Shown: one piece after another, positions 17,123-25,619 of the stretch | Numbering within the stretch: position 1 is the first letter of the stretch | Layout of the letters: each line of letters starts with the position of its first letter | NCBI GenBank assembly: GCA_015075425.1 | Contig: JABTUL010000003.1 | Coordinates: 1-64,000 of the forward strand | Length of the DNA: 64,000 nucleotides | Origin: Spirochaetales bacterium | GTDB lineage: Bacteria; Spirochaetota; Leptospiria; Leptospirales; Leptonemataceae | Direction: 5' to 3' | Position numbers and translations under genes: made by a program | The notes under the pieces: generated by a model | Told to the model about the DNA's origin: nothing | The model's input: only the letters and a program-made list of their open reading frames with translations | The model's database searches: none

Positions 17123-19978
17123 ATGAATTTGGCAGCAAAGCGGCCAGTAGCGATTTGGATGGGATTTGCTGCCATTTCTATAACCGGGATCATTGCTTTT
17201 TATCAATTACCCATCACCACTATGAATGGAATAGCTTACCCGGGCCTCACAATTGAGACGGAATACTCTGGCATTGATCCAGAGAAGATAGAAGAGGTTA
17301 TTTCAAGACCACTTGAGGATTCTATCTCAACCATAGGTGGCATTGAGCAATTGTTTTCGGTATCCGAACAAGGAAAGAGTAGGATTAATATTGAATTCAC
17401 CTCGGACTCGGATATTGATCTTAAGGCCCTTGAAGTACGCGAGCGGACCGACCTTGTTTCTGCCTCCTTTCCTGCAGAGGTGCAAAAGCCTCTTCTCTTA
17501 CGCTATGACCCCGAACAAAAACCCATTATTATTGCCGCTCTGGCAAGTCGGAATCGCACGATTGATGATCTTAGGGAGATCGCCGATAGAGAGTTAAAGC
17601 GAGAGTTTCAGGCTGTGGATGGCGTGAGCGAGGTCATTGTAGCCGGGGGGCGAATAAAAGAAGTCACCGTGGCCTGTTCCAGTGATAAAATGCAAGCCTA
17701 CAAATTAGGAATGTCGCAAATCAGTCAGGCCATCCAAAGAGATAACCTGAATTTGAACACTGGTAGGGTAACACTGCTGGGGAGTAGTTTTCCCTTGCAT
17801 GTGAAGGCTAAATACAGAAGCATTTTCGATCTTGAGAATACGGTTATTCTATCTACCAACAAAAAGAGGATTCTGCTTAAAGACATTGCACAGATTCACC
17901 TATCGTACCGCGAACCCGATTCAGCCTCGCGGCGAAATGGACAAGAAAAGGTTACCTTTCATGTTCATAAGGAAGGGCAGGCAAACTTGCTAGAGGTAAG
18001 CAATCGAATCCAGGCTCTATCCGATACTCTGCGAGGCACCGACTATTCTTTTGAGATTGTCTATGATAAGGCCGCCTTACTGCGCTCATCAATAAAGAAT
18101 ATCGTGGTTGCGGCTGTTGCTGGGAGTGCGCTAGCTTTTTTTATACTCTCAGTTTTCTATACATGGAGGATGGCAGCTTACAGCGGGTTAGTGCTGACAT
18201 TTACACTACTTTTCCAGTTTCTATGCCTTAGAATCCTTGGAGCCTCCATTGATATGCTGGTCATCTCTGGTCAATGTTTCTCTTCAGGCCTTTCTTTTCT
18301 TTTCTCCACTGCGCTCTGTCAATCGCGTATCAAGAGCTATGAAATGATGCGCTATTTGTTTCAAAGATCTTTTGCCATGGCAGTGTTTCTGCTGATTTCC
18401 TATGCAGTAATTGCCTTCACGACCCGTGAAGTAAAGATTATATATGGCGGACTTGCCATAACCATCGTGTCTGGACTCTTCGCAACAATTGTTGCAAGTT
18501 ATGTCTCCCTGGCATTCTTAGGCGTTATGCCCGGACTTGTTGGCGTCCCAACCGGCAGGCCATACAACCTGGCAATGGGTGCTCTAACCTTCCTCGTGCC
18601 ATGGGATCGTTTTTTTCTCAGGCATCATCGACCTGTCTTGATTCTCATTTTGCTGGGGGCTCCTTTCTTTTTCTATTTCTCACGTACTGAATTTTCGCCG
18701 CGTCTTTCTCGAAAGGAAATCCAGGGTTCAATTGAACTTCCCTCAGGGCATAGCTTTCATGCAACAGATGCTATAAGTAGACAGATCGAACAGAAGGTAA
18801 ATCAGCTTCATTTTGTTTCAGAGGTTAGTTCGCGGACGCAAGCTGGGCAGAGCAGCCTAACAGTTATCCTGAAAGAAGGGGTAGAGCCATCTACTCGCAT
18901 TCTGGACGCATTGTCGGAAGCAACGGAAGGTTTCGAGCCAGCCTTTGCGCATTTTTCCTCAGGAGAGGACAGCCAGACTGGGTCCCTCAAGGAGGTCACC
19001 GTCCATATTAGTGGAGAAAATTTGTCAGATCTCGATAAGCATGTGAGGCTGATGGCTGCTCAAATCCAAGCGATAAAAGGAGTCCAGAACCTAGTTCTGC
19101 GCTATAAGCCTCCAAGGCCAGAGCTCCAGATTCATATGGATAGATTCAAGGTGGCACGCAGTGGTCTAAACGCGCATATTCTGGGTACGGACATTCTGTA
19201 TGCCGTTCGCGGAGGCGTTGCCTCAAAGTATATCGATAGAAATTTGGAGTTGGACATCCGCGTGCGACATCAGGGTGGAAACCAGAAATCAATAGACGAT
19301 ATAAGAAGGCATTCATTCAATACTGAGAAGATGTCATTCCCGCTATCGTCGCTGGTGGAGTTCAGGGAAACGGAAGCACCAATAAAGATTTATAGAAAAA
19401 ATAAAAGACGCACACTGTCGTTCTCCTTCACCACAGAAGATAGTTTCAGAAGCATTCGCCCGGAGATTATTGACCTGGGCAGAAGGTTATTGCCTTCTGA
19501 ATATAAAATGCAGTTTGACAAAGCTCTAGAAAAGCAAGACGATTCCGCGAGGCGATACTATCTACTTCTTGGTTTTGCAGTATTAATTGCATTTATGTAC
19601 CTATCCGGTTACTTTGAATCGTTTCGAGAAGGGGCCAGGCTATTGAGTATTCTCCCATTTATTTTTTTCATTGCAATCGCAGGTATAGTCTTGTTCCAGG
19701 GATATGTAACTGTTCTTTCAATTCTTCAATGCACGGCTGTTTTTTCCGTCGCAGCGGCTGTTTATCAGTTCGAAAGTCAGTTCGGTCTTTCGAGCATATT
19801 TATGTATTTCAGTAGATTTTTGGGATTTGCATTGATCCTAGTTTTCTATTTGCCATTTATCCTAATTATAGGGGACGGAGGCAATCTAATGCGGAATACA
19901 TTGCTTCCTCCATTTCTCGTCTTCGCCTGCCTACCTTTCCTGTTGACTGCCATTCGTGGCCTTCTTGAAATGGAATGA
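17123..19978 (+). CDS. RND-family permease homologue lacking proton-relay residues
   Basis: 951 residues, about 80 shorter than usual, with the RND layout of two halves each containing one periplasmic loop. The start is typical (AAKRPVAIWMGF, then SGIDPEKIEEVISRPLE). The TM4 segment (MLVISGQCFSSGLSFLFSTA) has no Asp, and the C-terminal TM bundle, including the expected TM10 (VTVLSILQCTAVFSVAAAV), has neither Lys nor acidic residues. It is therefore unlikely to be proton-coupled by itself. It probably assembles with the preceding subunit into a mixed trimer; the precedent of MdtBC shows that RND pumps can be heteromeric. The stop overlaps the start of the HTH gene. Confidence 0.82.
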   Translation: MNLAAKRPVAIWMGFAAISITGIIAFYQLPITTMNGIAYPGLTIETEYSGIDPEKIEEVISRPLEDSISTIGGIEQLFSVSEQGKSRINIEFTSDSDIDLKALEVRERTDLVSASFPAEVQKPLLLRYDPEQKPIIIAALASRNRTIDDLREIADRELKREFQAVDGVSEVIVAGGRIKEVTVACSSDKMQAYKLGMSQISQAIQRDNLNLNTGRVTLLGSSFPLHVKAKYRSIFDLENTVILSTNKKRILLKDIAQIHLSYREPDSASRRNGQEKVTFHVHKEGQANLLEVSNRIQALSDTLRGTDYSFEIVYDKAALLRSSIKNIVVAAVAGSALAFFILSVFYTWRMAAYSGLVLTFTLLFQFLCLRILGASIDMLVISGQCFSSGLSFLFSTALCQSRIKSYEMMRYLFQRSFAMAVFLLISYAVIAFTTREVKIIYGGLAITIVSGLFATIVASYVSLAFLGVMPGLVGVPTGRPYNLAMGALTFLVPWDRFFLRHHRPVLILILLGAPFFFYFSRTEFSPRLSRKEIQGSIELPSGHSFHATDAISRQIEQKVNQLHFVSEVSSRTQAGQSSLTVILKEGVEPSTRILDALSEATEGFEPAFAHFSSGEDSQTGSLKEVTVHISGENLSDLDKHVRLMAAQIQAIKGVQNLVLRYKPPRPELQIHMDRFKVARSGLNAHILGTDILYAVRGGVASKYIDRNLELDIRVRHQGGNQKSIDDIRRHSFNTEKMSFPLSSLVEFRETEAPIKIYRKNKRRTLSFSFTTEDSFRSIRPEIIDLGRRLLPSEYKMQFDKALEKQDDSARRYYLLLGFAVLIAFMYLSGYFESFREGARLLSILPFIFFIAIAGIVLFQGYVTVLSILQCTAVFSVAAAVYQFESQFGLSSIFMYFSRFLGFALILVFYLPFILIIGDGGNLMRNTLLPPFLVFACLPFLLTAIRGLLEME

Positions 19979-20271
19979 GTATATTGAAAGCGGCTAATTC
20001 TATGGCTTTTTTCGGTAAGGATTTCGGGCGCAATAAGGACGCAAAGCCTGTTGTGGGAGAAAGTCATGCAACCAGTCTTGAGCATCTCGAACAAGAGCTA
20101 CGGGAGCAGCTGCGCACAGCCGATACATCCTTACGAGCCATCTCTGAGGCCACCGGGATCAGCAAGACTCATCTCGCGAACTTTAAGAATGAAATCCGCA
20201 ACCTTTCCTTTCAGAATCTGGACACTCTGGCGAGCTATTTTGGCGTGCGCTATTTGTTGAAGAATTTTTAG
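19975..20271 (+). CDS. Small helix-turn-helix protein
   Basis: 98 residues starting at the ATGA overlap with the RND gene. Residues about 40-95 form an XRE-like helix-turn-helix: SLRAISEATGISKTHLANF is followed by LSFQNLDTLASYFGV, the usual two-helix pattern plus the conserved leucine-rich helix. The N-terminal 35 residues are unstructured and basic. It may be the local regulator of the pump block; the inverted repeat just downstream (20279-20341) is a possible binding site, but this is inference. Confidence 0.65.
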   Translation: MSILKAANSMAFFGKDFGRNKDAKPVVGESHATSLEHLEQELREQLRTADTSLRAISEATGISKTHLANFKNEIRNLSFQNLDTLASYFGVRYLLKNF

Positions 20272-20278
20272 CGTCCGT

Positions 20279-20341
20279 CCTCTTTTGAGAATATTTTTTG
20301 TTGCCGGGGAACCGCTTTTGCATTATCGTTCTCAATAGAGG
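20279..20341. repeat. Imperfect inverted repeat, possible operator or stem-loop
   Basis: CCTCTTTTGAGAA (20279-20291) and TTCTCAATAGAGG (20329-20341) are reverse complements at 12 of 13 positions, 37 bases apart. The pair lies between the HTH gene and the 20398 gene, where a promoter and its regulation are expected. A long-loop terminator is the alternative. Confidence 0.35.
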
Positions 20342-20397
20342 ACATTGATTCTGCAACAGACGGGCAGGTCAATCAAAAAAAGGGACGGGGAGGAAAT

Positions 20398-20718
20398 ATG
20401 CAATCCATCCAGCTGTGGCTGAGCCGTGCGAGCGGCTGGCAGAGCCTGACCCAGGCCGGTTCTTTCTCTGCCAGTGCAGGCGGACAGCTTGAGATTAGAC
20501 TGCATTGCCGGGGACTGAGCCCCACTGGCCTGCGCGCTCTTTCCCTTGAATGCCGGGAAAAGCCAGTGCATTGGGGGCCGGAGCTATACCTGGAAATCGG
20601 GGACCTGGCATGGTATCCCTACGAATACAGAGAACCGGGCCTGCTCTTTCCTTCTGTGTACCGGAAGGAAAAAGGAAAACTGCGCGTGGACCGGCCCCTG
20701 AACGGCGGCTCATCTTAA
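20398..20718 (+). CDS. Hypothetical protein
   Basis: 106 residues with a strong ribosome site (GGGGAGGAA) 5-6 bases before ATG 20398. It is rich in Gly, Leu, Trp and Arg, has no membrane segment, and contains GGQLEIRLHCRGLSP and LAWYPYEYREPG. I do not recognise a family. Its TAA overlaps an ATG opening a 16-codon frame (20718-20768), and a 49-residue gene follows, so the three may be co-transcribed. Confidence 0.55.
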   Translation: MQSIQLWLSRASGWQSLTQAGSFSASAGGQLEIRLHCRGLSPTGLRALSLECREKPVHWGPELYLEIGDLAWYPYEYREPGLLFPSVYRKEKGKLRVDRPLNGGSS

Positions 20719-20779
20719 TGGCAGAGGCCTGGGATCAAGAGCTGCTCCAATACCATCTATCAGCTTAAAGGAGAGACGC

Positions 20780-20929
20780 ATGAAAAAAGAAACCTATACC
20801 AAGGTCCATGATTTGCTCATGGCCAGAATGCGCCGGGAGTTGCACCAGAAGGATCTGTTGGAAATCAAGCGGACCAGCCGGCGGCTGTGCCGCTTGCGTC
20901 AACGCTACCGCAAACGCTTCGCCGCCTGA
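20780..20929 (+). CDS. Small basic protein, 49 residues
   Basis: ATG at 20780 with AAGGAG 7 bases upstream. The product is very rich in Arg and Lys (about a third of residues), with a helical, heptad-like pattern (DLLMARMRRELHQKDLLEIK, then RRLCRLRQRYRKRF). Such composition fits a small nucleic-acid-binding protein, but no family is recognised. Its stop codon lies inside an 11-bp hairpin that ends the transcript. Confidence 0.5.
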   Translation: MKKETYTKVHDLLMARMRRELHQKDLLEIKRTSRRLCRLRQRYRKRFAA

Positions 20930-20948
20930 GTAGAGCCCTCTACTCAGG
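20925..20948. terminator. Hairpin between convergent genes
   Basis: Perfect 11-base inverted repeat CCTGAGTAGAG / CTCTACTCAGG with 2 bases between, overlapping the stop of the 49-residue gene and lying 5 bases from the end of the convergent minus-strand gene. It is probably a bidirectional terminator; T-runs are weak. Confidence 0.55.
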
Positions 20949-20953
20949 GCGGC

Positions 20954-21466
20954 TCAATTCCGCTCTTTCAAATCCGGCACCAGCGGATAGACGGAGCGCA
21001 GAAAGGCCACGCGAAAGCCCGACAATGCCAATAGAAACTGCGCGGGCAAATAGACAAGCCCCGGATAGATATAGAAGAAAATAGCACCCACGGCTCCAAA
21101 TGTCAGCACAGCAGAAATCGCCTCCTTCCGATTCCAGACAAAGCCCCGGCTGTGTCGCACGATATAGACCAGTTGCACCAGGAAGAAGACACCAACGCCC
21201 GCCACAAAATGACCCAGAATTCAAATGACGAAATCGGCAATAGCAGTGAAGAGGAAAGCCAGTCGCAATGTCCACGTATCGCGCCAGTCATGACCCGCCG
21301 GGCCGATAGCCAGAGTCAGACCGCAGCAGAGCAGAATGCAGAGATACTTTGCAATACGTGAGAATAGATGATACGGATCGCCGGTCAAAATATCAGCGGT
21401 GAGGAAGGAAAAATACAATCCGACCAGAAGCAGTGTCGAGACGAAAACGAAAAGTCGGCGGCCCAT
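20954..21466 (-). pseudogene. YhhN/TMEM86-like membrane protein with in-frame TGA
   Basis: One reading frame of 171 codons interrupted by TGA at 21223-21221. Before the stop: an ATG-initiated hydrophobic stretch with about three membrane segments, ending LAFLFTAIADFVI. After it, in the same frame: ILGHFVAGVGVFFLVQLVYIVRH and two more membrane segments. The pattern A-D-x-(7-10)-F-x-x-G-x-x-x-F-x-x-x-x-x-x-Y spanning the stop is that of YhhN/lysoplasmalogenase-like proteins, so the two halves clearly belong together. A single-base change would restore it. The C-terminus is shorter than the ~200-residue family norm. Family assignment is tentative. Confidence 0.5.
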
Positions 21467-21514
21467 GCTGCATCCCTCGTCCTATCCGGCTCGAATCAAT
21501 GCTTTTCCAGGCCA

Positions 21515-22387
21515 TCATCCGGCCGATCGCATGAGCCAGAGCCTAAAATCCATCTTGACTTCTTCAAGGATGGCCCTTATTTGAGCCGGTACGGAGTCGG
21601 CTGACGAGGATTTGGTTTTGCTTTTCTCCCGCCGTCTCCAGTCTTCATCCGGAGTATGAACTCCGCGTGTTTGGCCAGAGGAAGGCCGTATATGGGGCTT
21701 CAGCTCCAGGACTTTCGGCTGCATTATGAACCCGAAGGGCGCTTTCCAGGTCAGCTCTACCCCACTTTCGCTTACTCTGGCTTCCTGCACCATTTCGCGC
21801 AGCAGGCGGGCTTTGGATGTGATGTTCTTCGCCTTCAGATAGGCAACGGGCAACGACTTGATGCGGTCGAGTGATTCGCAGATGCTATCCAGCAGGCGGT
21901 TTTCATCGGTGTTGAGAATGGCCTTTTGCTGGTCGAGGAGATCAGCGATTTCCTGGTCATATTGGGCGCGGCGGGCGCGGAGATCGGCCAGATCCAGAGA
22001 GTCTTCAGCGAACAAATCAATCAGCCGGTCTTTCTTCTTGCGGATGGACTGGATTTGCAAATTGATCCCGTCCACCTGAGCGTGAAATTGGCGGCTGCCC
22101 TTTTCACGCTCAGCGCGGAAATAGCTGTTTAGATTGGTCAGGAAACTTTCGGAATTGCGCAGCTCGGCAATGGTGCGGTCTATCAAGGCGAAGACTTCGG
22201 CCTGGGGGCGGGCGGCCTGGCGGCCGTACAAGGCCTTGCAGCGGTGGGCGTAGTATTGATACTGGCGGCCACTTTTCTTGGTCACGCGGGCGGGGGTCAA
22301 GGTGGACTGGCAAGCCGCACAGCGCAGAAAACGGCTGAGCGGATCCTGGTGGCTGTTGCTCATCTTCCCCGGTCGCTTCTCCTGCAT
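21515..22387 (-). pseudogene. 3' fragment of a large serine recombinase gene
   Basis: The frame encodes only the C-terminal part of a large serine recombinase: a zinc-ribbon (FLRCAACQSTLTP, then YYAHRCKALYG) and a long coiled coil (about 90-190). There is no catalytic resolvase domain. From about 22395 down to 21626 it is nearly identical to the 3' part of the recombinase gene at 29162-30866, in opposite orientation. Past the 15-bp ssrA-like core at 21626-21640 the reading frame enters unrelated DNA, so the last ~40 codons are accidental. No ribosome site suits the first ATG. It is a truncated relic marking the left boundary of the island. Confidence 0.75.
21626..21640 (-). other. Probable attachment-site core (copy of ssrA 3' end)
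   Basis: CTCCCGCCGTCTCCA on the + strand equals the last 15 bases of the tmRNA gene (there on the minus strand, 30812-30798). Similarity to the ssrA side continues into the recombinase gene but stops abruptly on the left at 21625, as expected for an att half-site. Confidence 0.6.
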
Positions 22388-22395
22388 ACGGGCAT
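21626..22395 (-). repeat. Inverted ~770-bp repeat, copy A (recombinase 3' end)
   Basis: Reverse-complement match to 30046-30812, with scattered single-base differences (roughly nine in ten bases equal, judged by eye). It contains the recombinase C-terminal coding region, the CGGAGT/ACTCCG hairpin and the ssrA-like 15-bp core. The pair brackets the 7.6 kb between them and could support inversion. Confidence 0.8.
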
Positions 22396-22503
22396 CCCCT
22401 TTTCCCTTTTCCGAACGGCTGTGCGGAGAAAAGCGGAGTCGCCCTACCGGAGGGAAAGTAAAGGGAGCGAGCGCTAAGCCACAAAGCGCTGAGCATCGTG
22501 CGA

Positions 22504-22755
22504 CTAAGAATTGCCAATCAGTTTTGCAAATACTTTAGTTACATGCGTAATGATATCCAAGTAATTCATTATTGACCCAATGATGGCAAGCGCGGAGACT
22601 AAACAACCAGAGGCTGGACTTGACAAAATGGCAATGAAAAAGCCCACCAAAAGCATAAAAAGGAAAATCAAATAGAAGGCTGCCTTCAGTCCCCGAACGG
22701 ACTCCCGAAGTCGGGTCATTTCTTGGGATAGCTCTACATGTCTCTCTGTGTTCAT
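22504..22755 (-). CDS. Small two-TM membrane protein, last gene of the OLD/PIN operon
   Basis: 83 residues from ATG 22755, 4 bases after the stop of the PIN gene; a non-overlap-free alternative start at 22791 adds 12 residues. The N-terminus is a short polar helix (LSQEMTRLRESVRGLK), followed by two membrane segments (about 28-49 and 54-74), a short linker and an amphipathic end. No family is recognised. Being last in an operon with two nuclease-type proteins, it could be a membrane effector or an anchor; this is inference from position and topology only. Confidence 0.55.
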   Translation of the reverse strand: MNTERHVELSQEMTRLRESVRGLKAAFYLIFLFMLLVGFFIAILSSPASGCLVSALAIIGSIMNYLDIITHVTKVFAKLIGNS

Positions 22756-22759
22756 TTTC

Positions 22760-24026
22760 TCATGCTGCGCTAGTGAAGCGCAGCATTTCATCGAGATCCG
22801 ATTTGAGCTGGTTTATCTCGATTTCCTGTTCAGACGATTGCTGTAGTGTGCTTTCGAGGGTACGTTCATAGACGTCGATGGCCGAATTCACAATCTCTTC
22901 AGCCGAATTCTGCCGAAAGCGTTTGTTTTGCAGGGCAACACGGCTCATTAGGAAACCGAGACCTGCTTTATCAATACGACCGTGCTTGTATGATTTTTCC
23001 GCTTCCTTGACAAATGCCAGCCAATTCGGTAGCGACAAAGTTTTGTCGTTATAAAGGGCGAGAGTAAAACTTTCGCTGGCAATGTGCTTTGCGGCATCTG
23101 TCAAGTGAAAGTACAGCATAAAGCTCATTGCTGAGTCACTTATGGCGGCGGGAATGCCGACGGACGCGGCATCCCCGAGAGAATTCTGAAAGCGCAACGC
23201 AGTGGTGTCAGAAGTGACAAAAAAGTATTCAGTGTCTCCGAAGTGGTTGTTTTTTTCCGGTGTGGCACGGCGCAGCTGCGGGACTAGTAAAAGCATGGCC
23301 AAGTCATGGCGGGCCAGCGTTTCCATGCGAGTGGGGTCCACGTACTGATCGGGCGCATCGTTTCCATCGCGCTTCTCCAGTTTCCTCTCGGCAAGAGCTT
23401 TTACTTGACTTTCCAAATATACAGAGTTTTCAGCTGACAGTTGTGACACCGTATCCACTGTAATATGAAGCGCGCGCAATTTTTCTTTCTGTTCGATAAT
23501 GAATTCAGTTAAATCCGCAGGGTCTAAGCCCCGGTTCTTCATCACCTGAAAGAGGTGGCTAACCTTTCCTCCGCGGGCAATATAAGGCGCGACGTGCCGG
23601 TACGCTCTGATCGTAGACTGAAGTTCGTGAAGGGTCCGGTCCATGATCTTCAACTGAATGTCATAGTTGCTGACTATTTCGAGGAATTCGGCACCAAGGC
23701 GATTTAGGAAGGAATCCTGTAGCCCAAGAAGACGGAAAACGACATTAGTATCGAGGTAAATGGTTTTCGGTCCCATGGAAACCTTAAATTGTTCAAATTG
23801 GTCTCCGAGCAGTTCTGCGATGGTGAGGATCATGGCTCCATTGAATATCTCAGTGAAGGCTTCCTTGAGGTGCGTGTCCGGCAAAACTTTACTGAACAAG
23901 AATTCTCCGAGTATGCCATGCCAGTGGTTGGGCGCAGCCGGATGTACGAGAGGTGGTGTTCCGCCAAGCGCTGGGGCGATTTCCGCATAGCACTCCCGGC
24001 AATATGCACGTAGGCGCTTGCCCTCT
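22760..24026 (-). pseudogene. PIN-domain protein, 5' end removed by an IS
   Basis: The frame is open from the IS edge (24026) to a TGA at 22760, about 420 codons; the first usable start inside it is only a TTG at 23899. Counting from that TTG, a PIN nuclease domain lies at about 45-240 with acidic residues in KTIYLDTNVVFRLL, MDRTLHELQ, LARHDLAML and FFVTSDTTALRF, so the active site looks complete. A C-terminal coiled coil ends the protein. Upstream of the TTG the frame still reads like protein (RAYCRECYAEIAP, NHWHGILGEF). The winged-helix-like fragment beyond the IS is probably its lost N-terminus. PIN domains are metal-dependent RNases; the neighbours suggest antiphage defence. Confidence 0.6.
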
Positions 24027-24063
24027 CTGCCAGCAAAGTTGCCGCCTCAAATGAGGTAGGAAC

Positions 24064-24549
24064 ATGGCAAGATATAGTGTGAATTTCAAGGAAGCGGTCG
24101 TCAGAAAGATGCTGCTGCCCGGTGGCAAGGGGGTCCAGGCCACAGCGGAAGAGACTGGTGTCTCAGCACCGACCCTCTACGGATGGATCAGGAAGCTGAG
24201 GAGGACCGTGGAGATGGGAGAAGACAGGACCGGTCCGAACGAGCGGAGCCTGAGCGAGAAGCTTGAACTGCTGATGGAATCCGCGAACCTGGGACCGGAT
24301 GCACTGGGTGAATGGCTTCGCGGACGGGGAGTCCATGAGGAGCACCTGAAGCTGTGGCGCACCGAGGTACGCGAGGCTCTTGAGTCAGGTGGCTCGGCGA
24401 CCCGCCGGGATCTCGCGCAGAGCCGCGGGGAGATCAAGGCCCTGGAGAAGGAAGTGCGCCGCAAGGACAAGGCGTTGGCCGAGCTGACCGCGATCGTGGT
24501 ACTCAAAAAAAAACTGGAGACCTTGTTGGGCGAGGAAAAGGAGCCTTGA
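24064..24549 (+). CDS. IS3-family transposase OrfA
   Basis: 161 residues. The N-terminal helix-turn-helix (YSVNFKEAVVRKM, then VQATAEETGVSAPTLYGWIRK) binds the terminal repeats, and a C-terminal leucine-zipper-like coiled coil (about 120-155) serves multimerisation. It is longer than many OrfA proteins. Near the end a run of nine A (24505-24513) followed by CTGG is a likely -1 slippage site: the orfB frame is open from this run onward, so an OrfAB fusion transposase can be made. Confidence 0.85.
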   Translation: MARYSVNFKEAVVRKMLLPGGKGVQATAEETGVSAPTLYGWIRKLRRTVEMGEDRTGPNERSLSEKLELLMESANLGPDALGEWLRGRGVHEEHLKLWRTEVREALESGGSATRRDLAQSRGEIKALEKEVRRKDKALAELTAIVVLKKKLETLLGEEKEP

Positions 24550-25574
24550 CCTCGTCGTCGGTCAGATCGCACCTCGTGGCCCTGGTCGCGGAGGCGATGG
24601 CCGCCGGTGCCCGCCTCAAGGTCATCGGAGAACACCTGAGGATCGACCACAGGACTCTGCAGCGATGGCGGAAGGACCCGGCCGGTGACGGCCGCAAGGA
24701 CGCAGTCCGCAAGGTGCACAATAAACTCACCGACGCGGAGCGCGCGGAAATCCTCCGTGTCGTAAACTTGCCCGAATACCGCGACATGGCCCCGGCCGAG
24801 ATCGTGGCTCTTTTGGCCGAACGGGGGCAATATGTGGGCTCCGAACGCACCATCTACCGGGTGCTCAAGGAGAACGGCCAGCTGGCTCACCGCGGGCCGG
24901 GTCGAGCGCGAACGAAGCGTGAACGTCCATCGCATGAGGCGACCGGACCCGGGCAACTCCTCAGCTGGGACATTACCTATTTGCTCTCCAGCATACGCGG
25001 CGTCTACTTCTACCTGTATCTCGTGATGGACGTTTGGAGCCGCAAAATCGTGGCATGGGAAGTGCACTCGGAGGAGCTCAGCGCACTGTCAGCCGAAATG
25101 ATGGATCACCTCGCGGGCACGATGCCGCTCAAGGGCACCATCCTGCATGCCGACAACGGCAGCCCCATGAAGGGTTCCACTATGTTGGAGAAGCTCTATG
25201 AACTCGGGGTCACGGCCTCGTTTTCAAGGCCGCGCGTGAGCGAGGACAATCCGTTCTCCGAGTCGTTGTTTCGCACGCTGAAATACCGTCCCGGATATCC
25301 CAAGGCCTTCGCCACGATGCATTCGGCCCGCTGCTGGATTGCTGATTTCGTGAACTGGTATAACAATGTCCACAGGCATTCGGGCATCGGTTACGTAACA
25401 CCGGCGCAGAGGCATTCCGGCATCGACAGGCCCATTCTGGAAAAACGCCGTGCCACATTCGAGGCCGCACGGGAACGCCATCCTGAACGCTGGTCACGGA
25501 ATACGAAATCCTGGAAATACATTGACAATGTGAAACTCGGAAGGAAGAAGGAAAGGGTCGAGGCGGCCGCATGA
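24546..25574 (+). CDS. IS3-family transposase OrfB (DDE integrase core)
   Basis: 342 residues from TTG 24546 if separately translated (TTGA overlap with orfA), or joined to OrfA by -1 frameshifting. An HTH-like part (about 1-110) precedes the integrase core. The catalytic Asp residues are in SWDITYLLS and LHADNGSP, and the Glu is in EDNPFSESLFRTLK. The C-terminus has the usual FVNWYNNVHRHSGIGYVTPAQRH. All catalytic residues are present, so the element may still be active. Confidence 0.88.
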   Translation: MTSSSVRSHLVALVAEAMAAGARLKVIGEHLRIDHRTLQRWRKDPAGDGRKDAVRKVHNKLTDAERAEILRVVNLPEYRDMAPAEIVALLAERGQYVGSERTIYRVLKENGQLAHRGPGRARTKRERPSHEATGPGQLLSWDITYLLSSIRGVYFYLYLVMDVWSRKIVAWEVHSEELSALSAEMMDHLAGTMPLKGTILHADNGSPMKGSTMLEKLYELGVTASFSRPRVSEDNPFSESLFRTLKYRPGYPKAFATMHSARCWIADFVNWYNNVHRHSGIGYVTPAQRHSGIDRPILEKRRATFEAARERHPERWSRNTKSWKYIDNVKLGRKKERVEAAA

Positions 25575-25619
25575 CGTTCGGTTCGCATAAAAGAAAATAC
25601 GCGGCAACTTTGCTGGCAG

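Larger units (their letters stand above)
24027..25619 (+). mobile_element. IS3-family insertion sequence, complete
   Basis: 1593 bases ending in a perfect 19-bp inverted repeat: CTGCCAGCAAAGTTGCCGC at 24027-24045 and its reverse complement at 25601-25619. It contains two consecutive frames (orfA, orfB) of IS3 type. GC content is well above the flanks. No target duplication is visible (left flank ends CCCTCT, right flank begins GGACC), so flanking DNA may have been lost after insertion. Confidence 0.85.

Noticed and set aside
21221-21223. TGA as selenocysteine codon
   Set aside because: No stem-loop resembling a SECIS is visible behind it and the surrounding sequence is membrane helix without a redox motif.
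22110-22517. 135-codon minus-strand frame next to the recombinase fragment
   Set aside because: It is an alternative frame of the recombinase zinc-ribbon region; the true frame is shown by its match to the second copy.
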